A model generated the notes under the pieces. That model was not told where the DNA came from. It worked only from the letters and a program-made list of their open reading frames with translations, and did not search any database. Positions 35,981-46,544 of a stretch of DNA of 64,000 bases are shown one piece after another. The position numbers and the translations under genes are program-made. Each line of letters opens with the position of its first letter. The first letter of the stretch is position 1. Origin of the DNA: Papilionanthe hookeriana x Papilionanthe teres (Eukaryota > Streptophyta > Magnoliopsida > Asparagales > Orchidaceae); NCBI GenBank assembly GCA_022702705.1, contig CM040424.1:77441452-77505451 (forward strand), read 5' to 3'.

Positions 35981-36812
35981 ATGGCAATCTCCCGCCTAAA
36001 TATGGGAACTAGCGAAGAAGTCACTCGCCCCGGACTCCTCAAATCCGCCATTGCCGAGTTCTTCTCAACCGTCCTCTTCGTCTTCGCTTCCCAAGGATCC
36101 TCCATCTCCTTCCGTAACCATCCATCCCCTTACTTCCCCTCCTCCTCCTCTCTCTTTCTCTCTCTTTAATTTTGAACTTCTACTAATTTCAAATCCTGAA
36201 AACAGCAGAAAAACTCACTGGTAGTGATAGTCAGACGCCGACGGGACTTCTCATCTCGGCCTTGTCCAACTCATTCGCCCTCTCCGCCGCGATCGCCGCA
36301 TCGGCAAACACCTCCGGCGGCCACCTAAACCCAGCGATTACCTTCGCTATTTTCCTCGGCGGCCACATCACCCTAATCCGCGCCATCCTTTACATTGCCT
36401 CCCAGCTCATCGCCTCCGTAACGGCGGCCTTCCTCCTGAAATTGTCCATCGGAGCAGATCCGGCGGTGGCGATGCCATCATTACCGACATCAAATGCAGT
36501 GTTGCTCGAGGGATTGAAGACCTTCGTGCTCGTGATGACGGTGTGCGCGGTGGCGTCGAAGGGGAAATTGGGAGGAGGGGGAGCGGTATTGGCGCCATTG
36601 GTTGTAGGGTTTTCAGTGGGAGCTAATGTGATGGTGGGCGGGTCATTTGAGGGGGCGGTGATGAACCCGGCGGCGACGTTTGGGCCGGCGGTGGTGGGCT
36701 GGGCTTGGGATGGCAAATGGTCTGCTGGGCTGGGCAGTTCGTCGGAGGTGGGCTTGCGGGGATTTTGTATGAGTTTTTCTTTGGGAGCTCGTTAGTGTTG
36801 CCAGAACTGTGA
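35981..36812 (+). CDS. TIP-family aquaporin (TIP5-like) with an apparent C-terminal frameshift
   Basis: Exon 1 is 35981-36113 and exon 2 starts at 36206, with the split codon C|CA in phase. The product is an MIP channel for water or small solutes, by family a tonoplast protein. Visible parts: helix 1 (AIAEFFSTVLFVFASQGS), helix 2 and first pore motif SGGHLNPAITF (N86-A88), helices 3-4, then LVVGFSVGANVM and second pore motif MNPAATFGP (N198-A200). N66 at the expected H2 filter position resembles TIP5. After W216 the open frame gives an unrelated tail ending at TAG 36793-36795. The next frame, from about 36723, reads WAGQFVGGGLAGILYEFFFG and ends at TGA 36810-36812; this is the conserved sixth helix (WAGP-VGGG-AG). 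One indel near 36721-36725, real or an assembly error, therefore breaks the last helix. The gene may be a recent pseudogene. Confidence 0.8.
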
Positions 36813-36839
36813 CTATTGAGTTATTATAATGAATTTTTT

Positions 36840-36930
36840 GTTAGATACCATCAATTCTTATTTATTTACATATCTACCATCTAAATTTTAACTGTTACAT
36901 TTATACCATTTTAATATTAAAATTTAATTG
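36840..36930. repeat. Half copy of the AT-rich MITE family between the aquaporin and bL9c genes
   Basis: ccatcaattcttatttattt, then tctaccatctaaattttaac match the left arm of the family. It sits within the 230 bp separating the two host genes and so lies in the bL9c promoter region. Confidence 0.55.
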
Positions 36931-37042
36931 TATTTAGTAAATAGCGATAAGGATAATTTTGACTTGATGTCTGCGTGAGCGAGTCCGGGAAGATAAGTGC
37001 GAGCGCTGAAGGGAAGAGCCAAAGCTCCTGCTAATGGTAGGA

Positions 37043-37396
37043 ATGGCAACAGCATTTATTTCCTGCTCGTCGGCACTCAAACTGAGCTTAACCCTGCACG
37101 GCGATGGCAGTTATACTACCGGCAATGGAAGGGTTTTAACTATTCTGGCACAGAAAAAGGCGAAGAAGACTCGGAGGGCAAAACCCTAGTCCTCCTGTTG
37201 TTCCCCGCTCCGAAGGTTTGATTCGTCGTGATTGATTTTGTTTCCTTTTTGTTTTTTTTTGTTGTTAGATCATTTTGAAGGAGGATGTTAGCGAGCTCGG
37301 GAAAAAGGGGGAGCTGCTTGAGGTCAAGGCAGGTTTTTACCGCAACTTTCTCTTACCGTTGGGCAAGGCCCAGTTAGTAACTCCGTTGTTGATCAA
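37043..37396 (+). CDS. Chloroplast ribosomal protein bL9c, exons 1-2 (continues at 44913)
   Basis: Nuclear gene for the plastid 50S subunit protein L9. Exon 1 is 37043-37177 (MATAFISCSSALKLSLTLHG then a Ser/Thr-rich stretch, a transit-peptide-like leader, ending LAQKKAKKTRR). Exon 2 is 37269-37396 (IILKEDVSELGKKGELLEV then KAGFYRNFLLPLGKAQLVTP), carrying the L9 signature G-x2-G-x4-V-x2-G-F-x2-N-F-L. By comparison with known plant L9 the exons join as KKTRR|IILKEDV. At that point there is no GT donor: the intron would start GC (37178), or the reading frame is broken, since TAG follows at 37187. Exon 2 ends two bases into a codon before gtacgc. The start follows the aquaporin stop by only 230 bp on the same strand. 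Confidence 0.85.
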
Positions 37397-37403
37397 GTAC
37401 GCT

Positions 37404-37437
<34 letters not shown>

Positions 37438-37686
37438 GTTTCTACTTAAATCTCTGATTTTGATGCTTGAAAATCCCAGCTTTGCGGTAGAATATTACGT
37501 TTAGGTTTTAAATCTTGGAATATTCAGATAACTGCGCTGAATTCTCAAAATGCTTATAGCATTATAAATCTCTATGAAGTTTGTTCCTTCGATGAAGATG
37601 AAAATACGCTCCTTGAACCCCAGCCCCAACTGACATTTATTTTATTATTGCTGTTTTGCAAGCCTTGACAGGATGGTCAGGGTTTC

Positions 37687-38104
37687 TGTTGTTAATTTAC
37701 TTGGCTAAGGCAATGGCATACTAGTAAATTTCAAGGAAGCTTCTTTGGCGGACCCGGTCTACTTGGGAGGCTTTATCTATTATAATAGATGGGGAGGCTT
37801 GTAGGGAGCGGTGAGATGAGAACTAGGAAGAAGAAGAGAAGAAGGGGAGAGGCTTCAAGAATTGAGGGAGGAGTCTTGAGATCTTGTATCGGGTTGGTTT
37901 CAAGAGGGAGAGATCAAGAGGTGTATTCATTCCTCAGTGTAAAAAGGCCTTGTAATTTTTTCTGGATTGTCTTAGTGAATTTGCTGTTGATTCCCTCCCG
38001 TGGATGTAGGTCCAAGTGAATTTGCTGTTGATTGCCTTGTAATTCGCTTTGTGTTTGCTTGTGTTCTTTGTGATTTCTTCTTCCAAAGTAGATTTCCCAC
38101 AACA
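37687..38104 (+). repeat. 5' LTR of the bL9c-intron Copia element
   Basis: 418 bp, TG...CA bounded. It contains a local repeat, gtgaatttgctgttgatt, at about 37975 and 38016, not present twice in the 3' LTR. Confidence 0.85.
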
Positions 38105-39610
38105 ATTGGCGCTTTCTGTGGGAATTCCGTACTTCTTGGCTAGACGTGTCGCTGGCAGCAAGGAGGCTTTGTTTCTTGCTTGCTGCGGTGGTTTCTTCCT
38201 CCCATTCGGTTGCCAAGTTTTTCTTCAACTACAGAAAATCTTTGGCTACAGTAAAGGGGAGTTCAACACTACTTCAAGAACAGTTCTTCGACTGTTCAGA
38301 TAGTAGCAGGTATTCGGCTAAACTGGAGGAGTTCGGCTTCAGTTGGAGGGGTTCCTTGGCTACAGAAGGGGTTCGACTCTAGGAGCTGCTCGACAATTCA
38401 TTTTCTTGCTAAAGGTATTCGACATCTAAAAAGAATCGCAGCAGGGAGCAAGGAGCTTCAAGAGAGGCATTCGACACTTCTGAAAGGAATTCAACAGTCC
38501 AGAACAGATATTCAACATCCAAGAAATCACAGCAAGAAGAGGACCTGTAGGGGCTTCTTGGGCTGTCCAAACTGTCAGGTGGAATCCGGTTGCAACCATC
38601 ACGAAGGAGGCTGCAGAATAGCAGTCCCAAGCGCAAAAGAAGAGGAAGGAGGCGTCGCGGGTTCGGCGGCATCGGGATTTCGCGTGCGAACGAGAAGGAA
38701 CGGAGCTTCGACTTCGGCAGTTCGGGCGCAACAGAGGAACTCTGCCAGAGGAGCATTCGCAGCAGCTCGGTTCGCAAAGCTGATCGCGCGGTAGAGGAGG
38801 CGCGACGGTTGCGAACAGTTCGCAGCCAAGAGCAGTTCGCAATAGTTCGAAGTTCTTGGAACTGCGGTGTTCGTCGGCTGCGAACGATTTGTGTTCGCGA
38901 TAGGCGCGGCGAAAATTCTCCCGCATAAGAAGAAGGATCGGAGGAGAGTCGCGACAGGCAGAGGCGGTGCTTCTGGTTCGCGCAGAGGAGTTCTGGAACC
39001 GCAAAAGGCAACCGTGAAATGTTTCGCGCGCGTAGAGGAGGGAAAGGCTTCGCAGGCAACAAGAAGGATCGTGGTTTTCTTGTGAGTCAGGCGGAGAAGG
39101 AATCAAGGAACCTCCATTACTACTAGAAAAAAAGGCTTTACGCGACGGGCGAATCGTGCAAGGCTGCAGTCTGGATCGCCAAAGTAGAAGGTCCCTGAAC
39201 CGCAGAGGAGATCTGCAGCGGTTCTGCAGAGGAGATCGGCAGTCGCGTGGCGCTCAGGAACCGCGGAGAAGACAGCCAACGAGCGGAGTTGTTCCGCAGC
39301 AGTTCGGTTTCTTGGCAGGGTAGTACCGCTCTTTGGTAATTTCAGGCGTTCGTTCGGTTGTGCTGCAGGATAATCAGCAACTTTTCTTGCAAGCTGCAGC
39401 CTTGTTCTTCGAATTTTAGGCATTTGGGCATTCGACAGAAGCTTTACAAGAGAGAGTTCGGTGATTCAGGGGATTCAACAATCCTTGTAATCGACAGGAA
39501 GGAGGTGTTCGACACTTCTGGTTCTCTTCCTGCCTAGCGGAGTTCAGCACTATTTGGCCCCCAGTCCAGGAGGCGAACTACAGACATTTGTGGGAGTTCC
39601 AGTCACGACA

Positions 39611-40455
39611 ATGGGAACCGCCAAATTCGACATTGAAAAATTCATCGGAAAGAACTATTTTGGCATGTGGAGAGTCAAGATGAGAGCTTTGTTTGTTCAA
39701 AAGTATTGCAGAAGCCTTCCAAGGGTCGGCGGCATTGCCTTCCGACATGACCGAGAAAGAGAAGAATGACATCATGGACAGGGCTCACAGTTTGATAATC
39801 TTGAACCTGGGCAACAAAGTTATGAGGGAGGTGTCGAGGGAGACAACGACTCAAGCACTTTGGGCCAAACTTAATGTACTTTATATGACGAAGTCTCAGA
39901 CTAATAGGCTCTTCCTGAAGCAGCGTCTATACTCTTTCAAAATGCACGCTAAAAAATCAGTTTCGGAGCAGATTGACGAGTTCAAGAAGATCATAGATGA
40001 TTTTGAAAACATTGACGTCAAGATGGACGACAATGATAAGGCACTGCTGCTGCTAAACTTCATTCCTAAGAGCTACGAGCATTTCAAGTATGTGATGCTC
40101 TATGGAAGGGTGCAAGTAATTTCTCTGGAAGAGGTTCAAGCGCTGATTAGATCCAAAGAACTTCAGATGAAGCATGACAGGGACAAGGAAGTCAGCGGAG
40201 ACAGTCTTACTGTTAGAGGAAGATCAGGAAAGAAAGATTCAAGAAATGGTCAGAACAGATCAAAGGTCAAGCAAGGATGGCGGAAATCAGTCATCAAAGG
40301 GGTCTTTCAAGTGCTATCATTGTCACAAGGATGATCATTTCAAGAGGAACTGTCCAGACAGAAAGAAGAAATATCAAGAAGAGCAAAAAGAATCAGGAGA
40401 AGCAAGTGTAGCCTCTGACGACTTCGATTCAGCTGATGCTTTGGTAATTACTTAG
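39611..40455 (+). pseudogene. Copia gag with CCHC knuckle, frameshifted
   Basis: MGTAKFDIEKFIGKNYFGMW then VKMRALF in one frame, then a frame change near 39700. A gag body follows (TQALWAKLNVLYMTKSQTN, then LKQRLYSFKMHAKKSVSEQI, then LLLLNFIPKSYEHFK). A second frame change near 40290 leads to FKCYHCHKDDHFKRNCPDR, a CX2CX4HX4C knuckle. Typical Copia gag order and length. Two frame changes make it non-functional. Confidence 0.8.
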
Positions 40456-40875
40456 TCTGAATAAAAAAATGAGTGGATTCTTGATTCAGACTGCTCCTTC
40501 CATATTTGTCCTAATAAGGATTAGTTTGAGACACTCCAACTAGTCAACGGTAGATCAATACTGCTTGGAGACAACAAAGCTCGCAGGATTGTTGGCAGTG
40601 GTTCAATCAGAATAAGGATGTTTGATAGAGTTGAATGAGTACTGAAGAATGTCAGGTACATACCAGAGCTCAAAAGGAATCTGATTTCTTTAGGTGCGTT
40701 AGAGTCAAGTGGATACTCTTTCAAAGCGGAAAATGGCCATATCAAAGTGACCAGAGGCTCTCGTATCGTCATGAAAGGAGTCAGGAAAAAGGGGTTATAT
40801 TCTCTAATCGGAAGAACAACGATTGCTAAGTCCAGGTACTGTTTGGACTTAGTAAATTCAATCAAGGGCTAAGGG
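40456..40875 (+). pseudogene. Copia protease and pre-integrase remnant, pol truncated
   Basis: WILDSDCSFHICPNKD near 40475-40520 corresponds to the protease active site, normally W-LDSG-S-H; Gly is replaced by Cys after the change DSDC. YIPELKRNLISLGALESSGY and KGVRKKGLYSLIG follow. A TAG and short non-coding sequence lead straight to the purine tract, so the rest of pol has been deleted. Confidence 0.75.
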
Positions 40876-40941
40876 TCCTTTGGGGTGAGATGGAGGGAAT
40901 CTCTTCTATGGAGCTTTGTAATTGAGAGTCAAGGGGAGAAT

Positions 40942-41374
40942 TGTTGTTAATGACTCTCAATTACTTGGCTAAGACAATGACATACTAGTAAATTCAAGGA
41001 AGCTTCTTTGGCGGACCCGATCTACTTGGGAGGCCTCATCTATTATAATAGATGGGGGAGGCTTGTAGAGAGGGGTGAGGTGAAGAACCAAGGAGGTGAG
41101 AACTAGGAAGAAGAAGAGAAGAAGGGGAGAGGCTTCAAGAATTGAGGGAGGAGTCTTGAGATCTTATATTGAGGTGGTTTCGAGAGGGAGAGATCAAGAG
41201 GTGTGTTTATTACTCAGTGTAAAAAGGCCTTGTAATTTCTTCTGGATTGTCTTAGTGGATTTGCTACTGATTCCCTCCCGCGGATGTAGGTCCTATGGAC
41301 CGAACCACGTAATTCGCTTTGTGTTTGCTTGTGTTCTTTGTGATTTCTTCTTGCCAAGTAGATTTCCCACAACA
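40942..41374 (+). repeat. 3' LTR of the bL9c-intron Copia element
   Basis: 433 bp, TGTTGTTAAT...CCACAACA, homologous to the 5' LTR, with an extra gtgaagaaccaaggag near 41080. Confidence 0.85.
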
Positions 41375-42088
41375 GTTTCAAGCCAGGCATTTCGTCTAGG
41401 GTTGGTGGAATTGCTTGTAGTAAAACAACTTTCCTGTTTGGGAATTTGCTGCTAGAGATTCAATAGGGAAAGCTGAAATACCAGGATCATAATCACTGAA
41501 TTAAGGGGCTGTTTGGTAATGGATTTAGTAAGTTCTGTAAATCCAGAATTAGTAATATAGTATATTATAATACACATATATACATATGTATTATATAGTT
41601 AAATTATTTAAATTCTAAAATTAAATTTTTATAAAATTATTTAAATTTTAGAATACAGTTTAAATTCTCGAATATAGTTTAATTTATATAGAATATAATT
41701 TATAGTTTAAATTCTAGACATTTATTTTATTATTGCTGCTTTGTAAGTCTTGACAGGATGGTCAAGGTTTCAAGCCAGGCATTTCGTCTAGGGTTGGCGG
41801 AATTGCTTGTAGTAAAACCACTCTCATGTTTGGGGATTTGCTGCTAGAGATTCAATAGGGAAAGCTGAAATACCAGGATCATAACCACTGAATTAAGGGG
41901 CTGTTTGGTAATGGATTTAGTAAATTCTGTAAATACGGAATTAGTAATGCTTGTCAAAGGATTTAATAAATCTTGGATTAAAGGCAAAACTGAGATGGAA
42001 TTGAGAACGAAACTAGATTTCCTGAATCAAGGATTCAAAACTTGTCATTTTTTTCATTCTGACAAGCTTTACGTTAAATCCCACTTAA

Positions 42089-42445
42089 GGGGCTATTTGG
42101 TTGCGATTAGGATTTGATAAATCTTGTAATTCTGGATTTATGAAATCTTGAAAACTATTTGATATGTTAATTAGTAAATTCTATAAAATTTGAAGAAACT
42201 GTTTGATAACTTTAATAGGATTTACTAAATCTTTGTCTTTCCACACGCGTCACATTCTCTAAATTCCGTAACTTCGGCTTCCTAAGGGATTCGAACTGGA
42301 TTTGTTAGATTCCGGATTTAAGGCAAAATGGAGGAAAAGTGGGATTTAAGAACCTGTAGGATTTATGCATGCTTTTTTCCCATTTAGCAGGATTTGGCAT
42401 AAATCCTGTATAAATCCTGCTTAAAATCGGCTACCAAACAGCCCC
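42089..42445. mobile_element. Tourist/Harbinger-like MITE with TAA target duplication
   Basis: GGGGCTATTTGGTTGCGATT at the left and reverse-complement GGCTACCAAACAGCCCC at the right. TAA flanks both ends (42086-42088 and 42446-42448). A related left end, ggggctgtttggtaatgg, occurs at about 41508 and again at about 41897 in the duplicated copies, suggesting nested or truncated relatives. Confidence 0.7.
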
Positions 42446-42448
42446 TAA

Positions 42449-44460
42449 ATCTGTTGCCGGACTGCTGAATGCTATGTCTGTGGAGCACACCAGTATTTTG
42501 AGATGTGCAAAAATGAAGGCTTATTTCTTGAATTTGCTTACTATGGTGCCATGTGGAAGTATCTAATCCTACACATAGAGGATTCTTCAGTCGCTTAGCT
42601 TGGGTTTGGTTGTTTACATTCTTGGTTGATGTCGTCATGGCCACTTCATACTGACGAGAGGAAGAGGGTGTGAAACCATGATTTTTTGTGACGATGAGCT
42701 CACCGGAGGACTTGCAGGCATTGATCTTAAGCTCACAATCCACAATCTGTGAGCTAGCTTATAGCAAGCTAATGCAAGCTTGAGTGACATCTCACGACCA
42801 TTTCATGTGCTCAATTTGAGAGACCCAACCACCTCTCCTGTACTCTTAGTCAGTAGTAATCCAAGCTAATTGACTGCATCATTGGATATTAAAGCTTCAA
42901 ACTTCAGGTAGGTACAAGCAATGAAGTAGGTTTATGATGCAACAACCAATATTACAGAAGGAAAATTTTGATCCATTGGATAAAAATGTTGATTTTGGGG
43001 TTAGGGTCATACTCATAGGTTAGAGTAACTAATTTTATTTTCATAAATGATAAATTTGATTACCGCTTTAGGGGTTCGCTTGTGGTAGTTGTAGTTCTTT
43101 GTAGAATAATTTTTGCCATTATTGTGAAAAAAAAATAGAGTTTTTCGAGTTTGTTGATATTTTAGACAATTTCTTTTAAAAAAATTCAAACATCAACTTT
43201 CTTAATCTGTTTGTGAAATCTCGTTCACTATTTAAATTTTTTTAAAAGGAAAAAAGAAGGTTGTAGGCAATAGAAATAGTGTGGCAATTTGTAAACTAAA
43301 GTTACAAGAAAATTATCCAAATATACTCTAGTCTTTGGGGGATTCAAATAAACCTTCTTATTAAATTTGGGCCAAAGTGAGCAATTTTCTACTTAATCAA
43401 AGCGTTTGCTTCATTATTTTTTTTCTTTCCAGCATTTTAGAAAAGTTAGATGAATGCAATCAATTGAAGCTGATGATTATTCTAAAATTTTTTTAAATAT
43501 GTTTCTCATGATTTATTAGTTACCATACATTCAGAGTATATTCACATATGAAGATGGGAATATAATACTCTACCATTATTCATCTAAAATTGAATGCATT
43601 AACCTAGTTTTATTAGAAAATGTAATCGGAGAGATGCTGACCATATTAGTAGGTTCACCCCGTTTTTTGTGAAGTGAGTAAAAGTACATATTACCAAAGC
43701 TGTAACTTTTGTTTTACTTATTACTTTCTTTGCATGACTTCTTGTTATAATAATTATGAACCTCAATTTTATGCATTTTTCTCCTCTCTTTAAATTGATA
43801 GAAAGAGATGGTAGTTGAGTAAGGAAGGCATAATATCAATAATATTTTCTTCAATGTTTTTCATACCTACTAAAGAGACTTTTTTTGTGAAAGGTAGCCA
43901 CACTCAAAGCTGAAATTGAAAAAGGAGCCCAGCTCCATTTTCGGATATTCAGTTTGGTTCACAGAAATTATTTTTCCTTTTCTTTGATAAAATAAAAGTG
44001 TCCAATTTATGATTTGCGCTGTATGGAGATTTCATATACATGAACATAAATTTTTGTGACAATTCTTGCATGTTGTGACTCTGCATATTGAAATTACAGA
44101 ATACAGAGACAATTATATCACCTTCTTGTTTGAATCTTAGCGTTTATTCTTTTATCTTTTGATTTATATCTATTGGTTGTATATCTGTTCTTAGTCTCTA
44201 TTGAAACAAATTTACCCCTCTTTTGAGCTTAACATACTTAAAGCAATGATACTTTCAAACTAAATTATAGTTTTTTATAAGAACTAAAACTTTGGTCACC
44301 ATCAAGTGGAGTCTTTTTATTATTGGTTATTATTGGTTATTATTGGTGCTTGCTTCATCAAGTTAATTAGACATGACCTTTCGAGGAGTACGATCCTACT
44401 TTTACTTTCAGGCTGATTCTTTCCATACAAGTAGTAAGTATCCTGAAAATTTCAAATTTA
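42449..44460. other. Intron DNA, nothing recognised
   Basis: AT-rich. A minus-strand ORF at 42384-42743 has no family resemblance and is not called. ttattggttattattggtta is a short triplicate near 44320-44347. Confidence 0.45.
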
Positions 44461-44462
44461 TT

Positions 44463-44700
44463 TTAGGGGCATTTATTCTTATATATTCACGTATCTAACA
44501 CCTAAACTTTAATATTTACATGCATTGCACTCAAGTTTTTAATATCACATAAAAAATACCACTATCACCTATTTTTAAAAAGTTAAATACACCTTCTCAT
44601 GTTTGGGTCTTTCACACCATAATGTTATAAATGTGAATATGAATGTTTAGGTGTTATATATGTAAATATTAAAGAATCGTGTGGTATGTAACTTTCCCTT
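44463..44700. repeat. Copy of the AT-rich MITE family
   Basis: ggggcatttattcttatata, then cgtatctaacacctaaactt form the left arm; gtttaggtgttatatatgta, then cgtgtggtatgtaactttccc the right. It lies about 210 bp upstream of bL9c exon 3. Confidence 0.7.
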
Positions 44701-44912
44701 TATTTTAATGTTGCACTGGCAATATTAAATTTGTGGCATGAACTGGGGGCACTTGAACAGGTGATTTAGCATGTATTATTGAGCTCAAATTTGAAAGAGT
44801 TGTACGATTGGATCTTGGATTACTGCTTGCTTTTACTCTAAAGCTTTTCACACTTCTTGAAATTTTAGTGCATTCTGTGCTTTCAAGCATCACAGTTCTC
44901 TCTATCATGTAG

Positions 44913-45896
44913 GGAGATGAAGATTGAAGAAGAAAGAATAGAGAGTGAGAAGAGGCGGGTATGGAAATTTATATGAATCTTTCATAGGTCTAACTTTTCA
45001 AAATTTTTAGCATAGGTCTCACTTGTTGGAGCCATGCCATGTTGAAGTAGTATTCTTCACTTCAAATATATTTTGGAAATGTTTCTATAATTAATAAAAA
45101 AATATAGGCTCACTAGTAATCCTTACTGATTATATTAGTGAGACGGAAAACTCTTTTGACACTTCAAAATTAATTATAAGCTTAGTAAATTCTCCAAAGC
45201 ATCAATATTTAAAACTTCTGAGTTTTCTTATCATAAATGGATATTGTTAGAGTGCGTCAGATCAATATTTCCCGTAGCTCTCTAATTCTCAATAAATAAT
45301 TTATGTAGATTTAAATATTTTTCTTTATGCATCCTCTTAGAAACGTCCCTCATTATAGTTAAAACTTATGCTCTTAAGAATGAGTCTATTATATATAATT
45401 GCTATGATTCGTATGCAGGTGAAAGAAGAAGCAGAACAACTTGCTTTAGTATTCCGGACCGTTGGTGCTTTTAAAGTGAAGCGCAAAGGTGGTAAAGGAA
45501 AACAAATTTTTGGAACGTAAGCTCCCATCTTCTTCTATGTTTAGTGTTTTTTCTAACATTATTCTGTAAATATTTCTGTCCTAACTCTGATTATGCTCAG
45601 TGTCACCGCACAAGATCTGGTTGACATAATCAAGGCCCAGCTTAATAGGTATTATAATTTTTGGGGCATTTTCATACATACCTCACAATTCTTATACATC
45701 TACATATTTAACACCTAAACTTTCATGTCTACATGTGTACCTCTCAAATCTTTGACATCATCATTGATTTTGCAGGGATGTAGACAGAAGAAGCATTTCT
45801 CTACCAGAGATTCGAGAAACTGGAGAGTACATTGCAGAACTGAAACTTCACCCAGAAGTCACTGCCCAAATTAGACTTAATGTGTACGCAAATTAG
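44913..45896 (+). CDS. Chloroplast ribosomal protein bL9c, exons 3-6
   Basis: Exons: 44913-44958 (EMKIEEERIESEKRR), 45419-45516 (VKEEAEQLALVFRTVGAFKV then KRKGGKGKQIFG), 45601-45648 (TVTAQDLVDIIKAQLNR) and 45776-45896 (DVDRRSISLPEIRETGEYIA then ELKLHPEVTAQIRLNVYAN). The gene ends at TAG 45894-45896. All donors are GT and acceptors AG, and all split codons restore the expected residues. With exons 1-2 the product is 191 aa, close to the roughly 190-200 aa of plant L9 precursors. These exons encode the long connecting helix and the C-terminal RNA-binding domain of L9 (SVTAQDLVD and LPEIRETGEY-like blocks are well conserved). The small third exon (46 bp) lies beyond a 7.5-kb intron. The coding part shows no damage here. 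Confidence 0.92.
45655..45765. repeat. MITE half copy making up most of bL9c intron 5
   Basis: Intron 5 is 45649-45775 (127 bp). About 45661-45760 reads ggggcattttcatacatacc, then catatttaacacctaaactt, then tgtacctctcaaatctttga, the left arm and centre of the window-wide MITE family. Confidence 0.65.
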
Positions 45897-46104
45897 CACA
45901 TCCAATATTTGAGCTTTTGAGCACAGTGAACTTTCACAAACAGATTTTGCTCAAGCATGTAAGCTGTTATTAGCCCATTCTCTTTGTATTTGTGATTTAA
46001 TTAAAGTTTTTATCAGGATTAACTTTCATGTCAAACTTTTATGATTTTCTTATGTTTTTTAGAATATTACAGTTAGCTAAATCTCACCTTTTGTTTTTCC
46101 TTTT

Positions 46105-46300
46105 GGAGCACATTTACATATCTAACACCTAGACTTTGATTTTTACATGTATACCGCTGAAATTTTTGACATTGAAATACAGTTTTTCTTGTATAGGTTT
46201 ATAACACCAAAATGTTATAAATGTATTTATCAAACTTTAGGTGTTAGATGTTTAAATACATAAGAATTTTTTGATACTTACGTAAAATTTCTTTTATTTT
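46105..46300. repeat. Copy of the AT-rich MITE family downstream of bL9c
   Basis: Left: acatatctaacacctagact; right: actttaggtgttagatgttt then acataagaattttttgatac. The arms are inverted. Confidence 0.65.
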
Positions 46301-46544
46301 TTTCAGAATACAGTTGCATGATAGCCATCCGAAGGAGAATTGTTTTAATACGCGATGATGAATTGTGCTCATTTCAAGATTAATCCAATGATTTTGAGAT
46401 TCATCAATATCAAATTTCGGTCAGTGATTAGTTTTTCTTACAGTTTGTACTTAATTTGTCTTCAAACTCTGTTTATAGAGGAGGCCATTTAATGCATGAT
46501 TGGCGTCTTGGAATTATTTTCCAGTTGCAGGATCCGCTTAATAG

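Larger units (their letters stand above)
37687..41374 (+). mobile_element. Non-autonomous Copia LTR retrotransposon with target-site duplication
   Basis: 5' LTR 37687-38104 and 3' LTR 40942-41374, both TGTTGTTAAT...CCCACAACA. The flanking 5-bp duplication is GTTTC at 37682-37686 and 41375-41379. The sequence ttggcgctttctgtgggaa follows the 5' LTR as a probable primer site. Purine tract caaggggagaa precedes the 3' LTR. Only gag, knuckle, protease and pre-integrase remain; integrase, RT and RNase H are absent. LTRs are similar but have several indels, so it is not very recent. The 38105-39550 leader is repetitive (gttcgcag, ggcgttcg words). Confidence 0.9.
37632..41952. repeat. Tandem duplication, one copy split by the Copia insertion
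   Basis: Copy 1 is 37632-37686 plus 41375-41555. Copy 2 is about 41717-41952 and is uninterrupted. Shared words include gacatttattttattattgc, gacaggatggtca, caagccaggcatttcgtc and aaagctgaaataccaggatc. The copies are separated by AT-rich DNA at 41556-41716. Copy 2 preserves the pre-insertion site. Confidence 0.85.
37397..44912 (+). other. 7.5-kb intron 2 of the bL9c gene
   Basis: Donor gtacgc at 37397 and acceptor atgtag ending 44912. The split codon AA|G is restored to Lys. Contents: a poly-T run (37407-37436), a Copia element, a tandem duplication, Harbinger-like elements and a MITE. Confidence 0.8.

Noticed and set aside
38409..39106. 217-aa and 226-aa minus-strand ORFs
   Set aside because: They lie in the Copia leader and overlap each other in different frames; composition is driven by repetitive ttcgcag words.
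42384..42743. 119-aa minus-strand ORF in bL9c intron 2
   Set aside because: It starts in a MITE end and shows no family resemblance.
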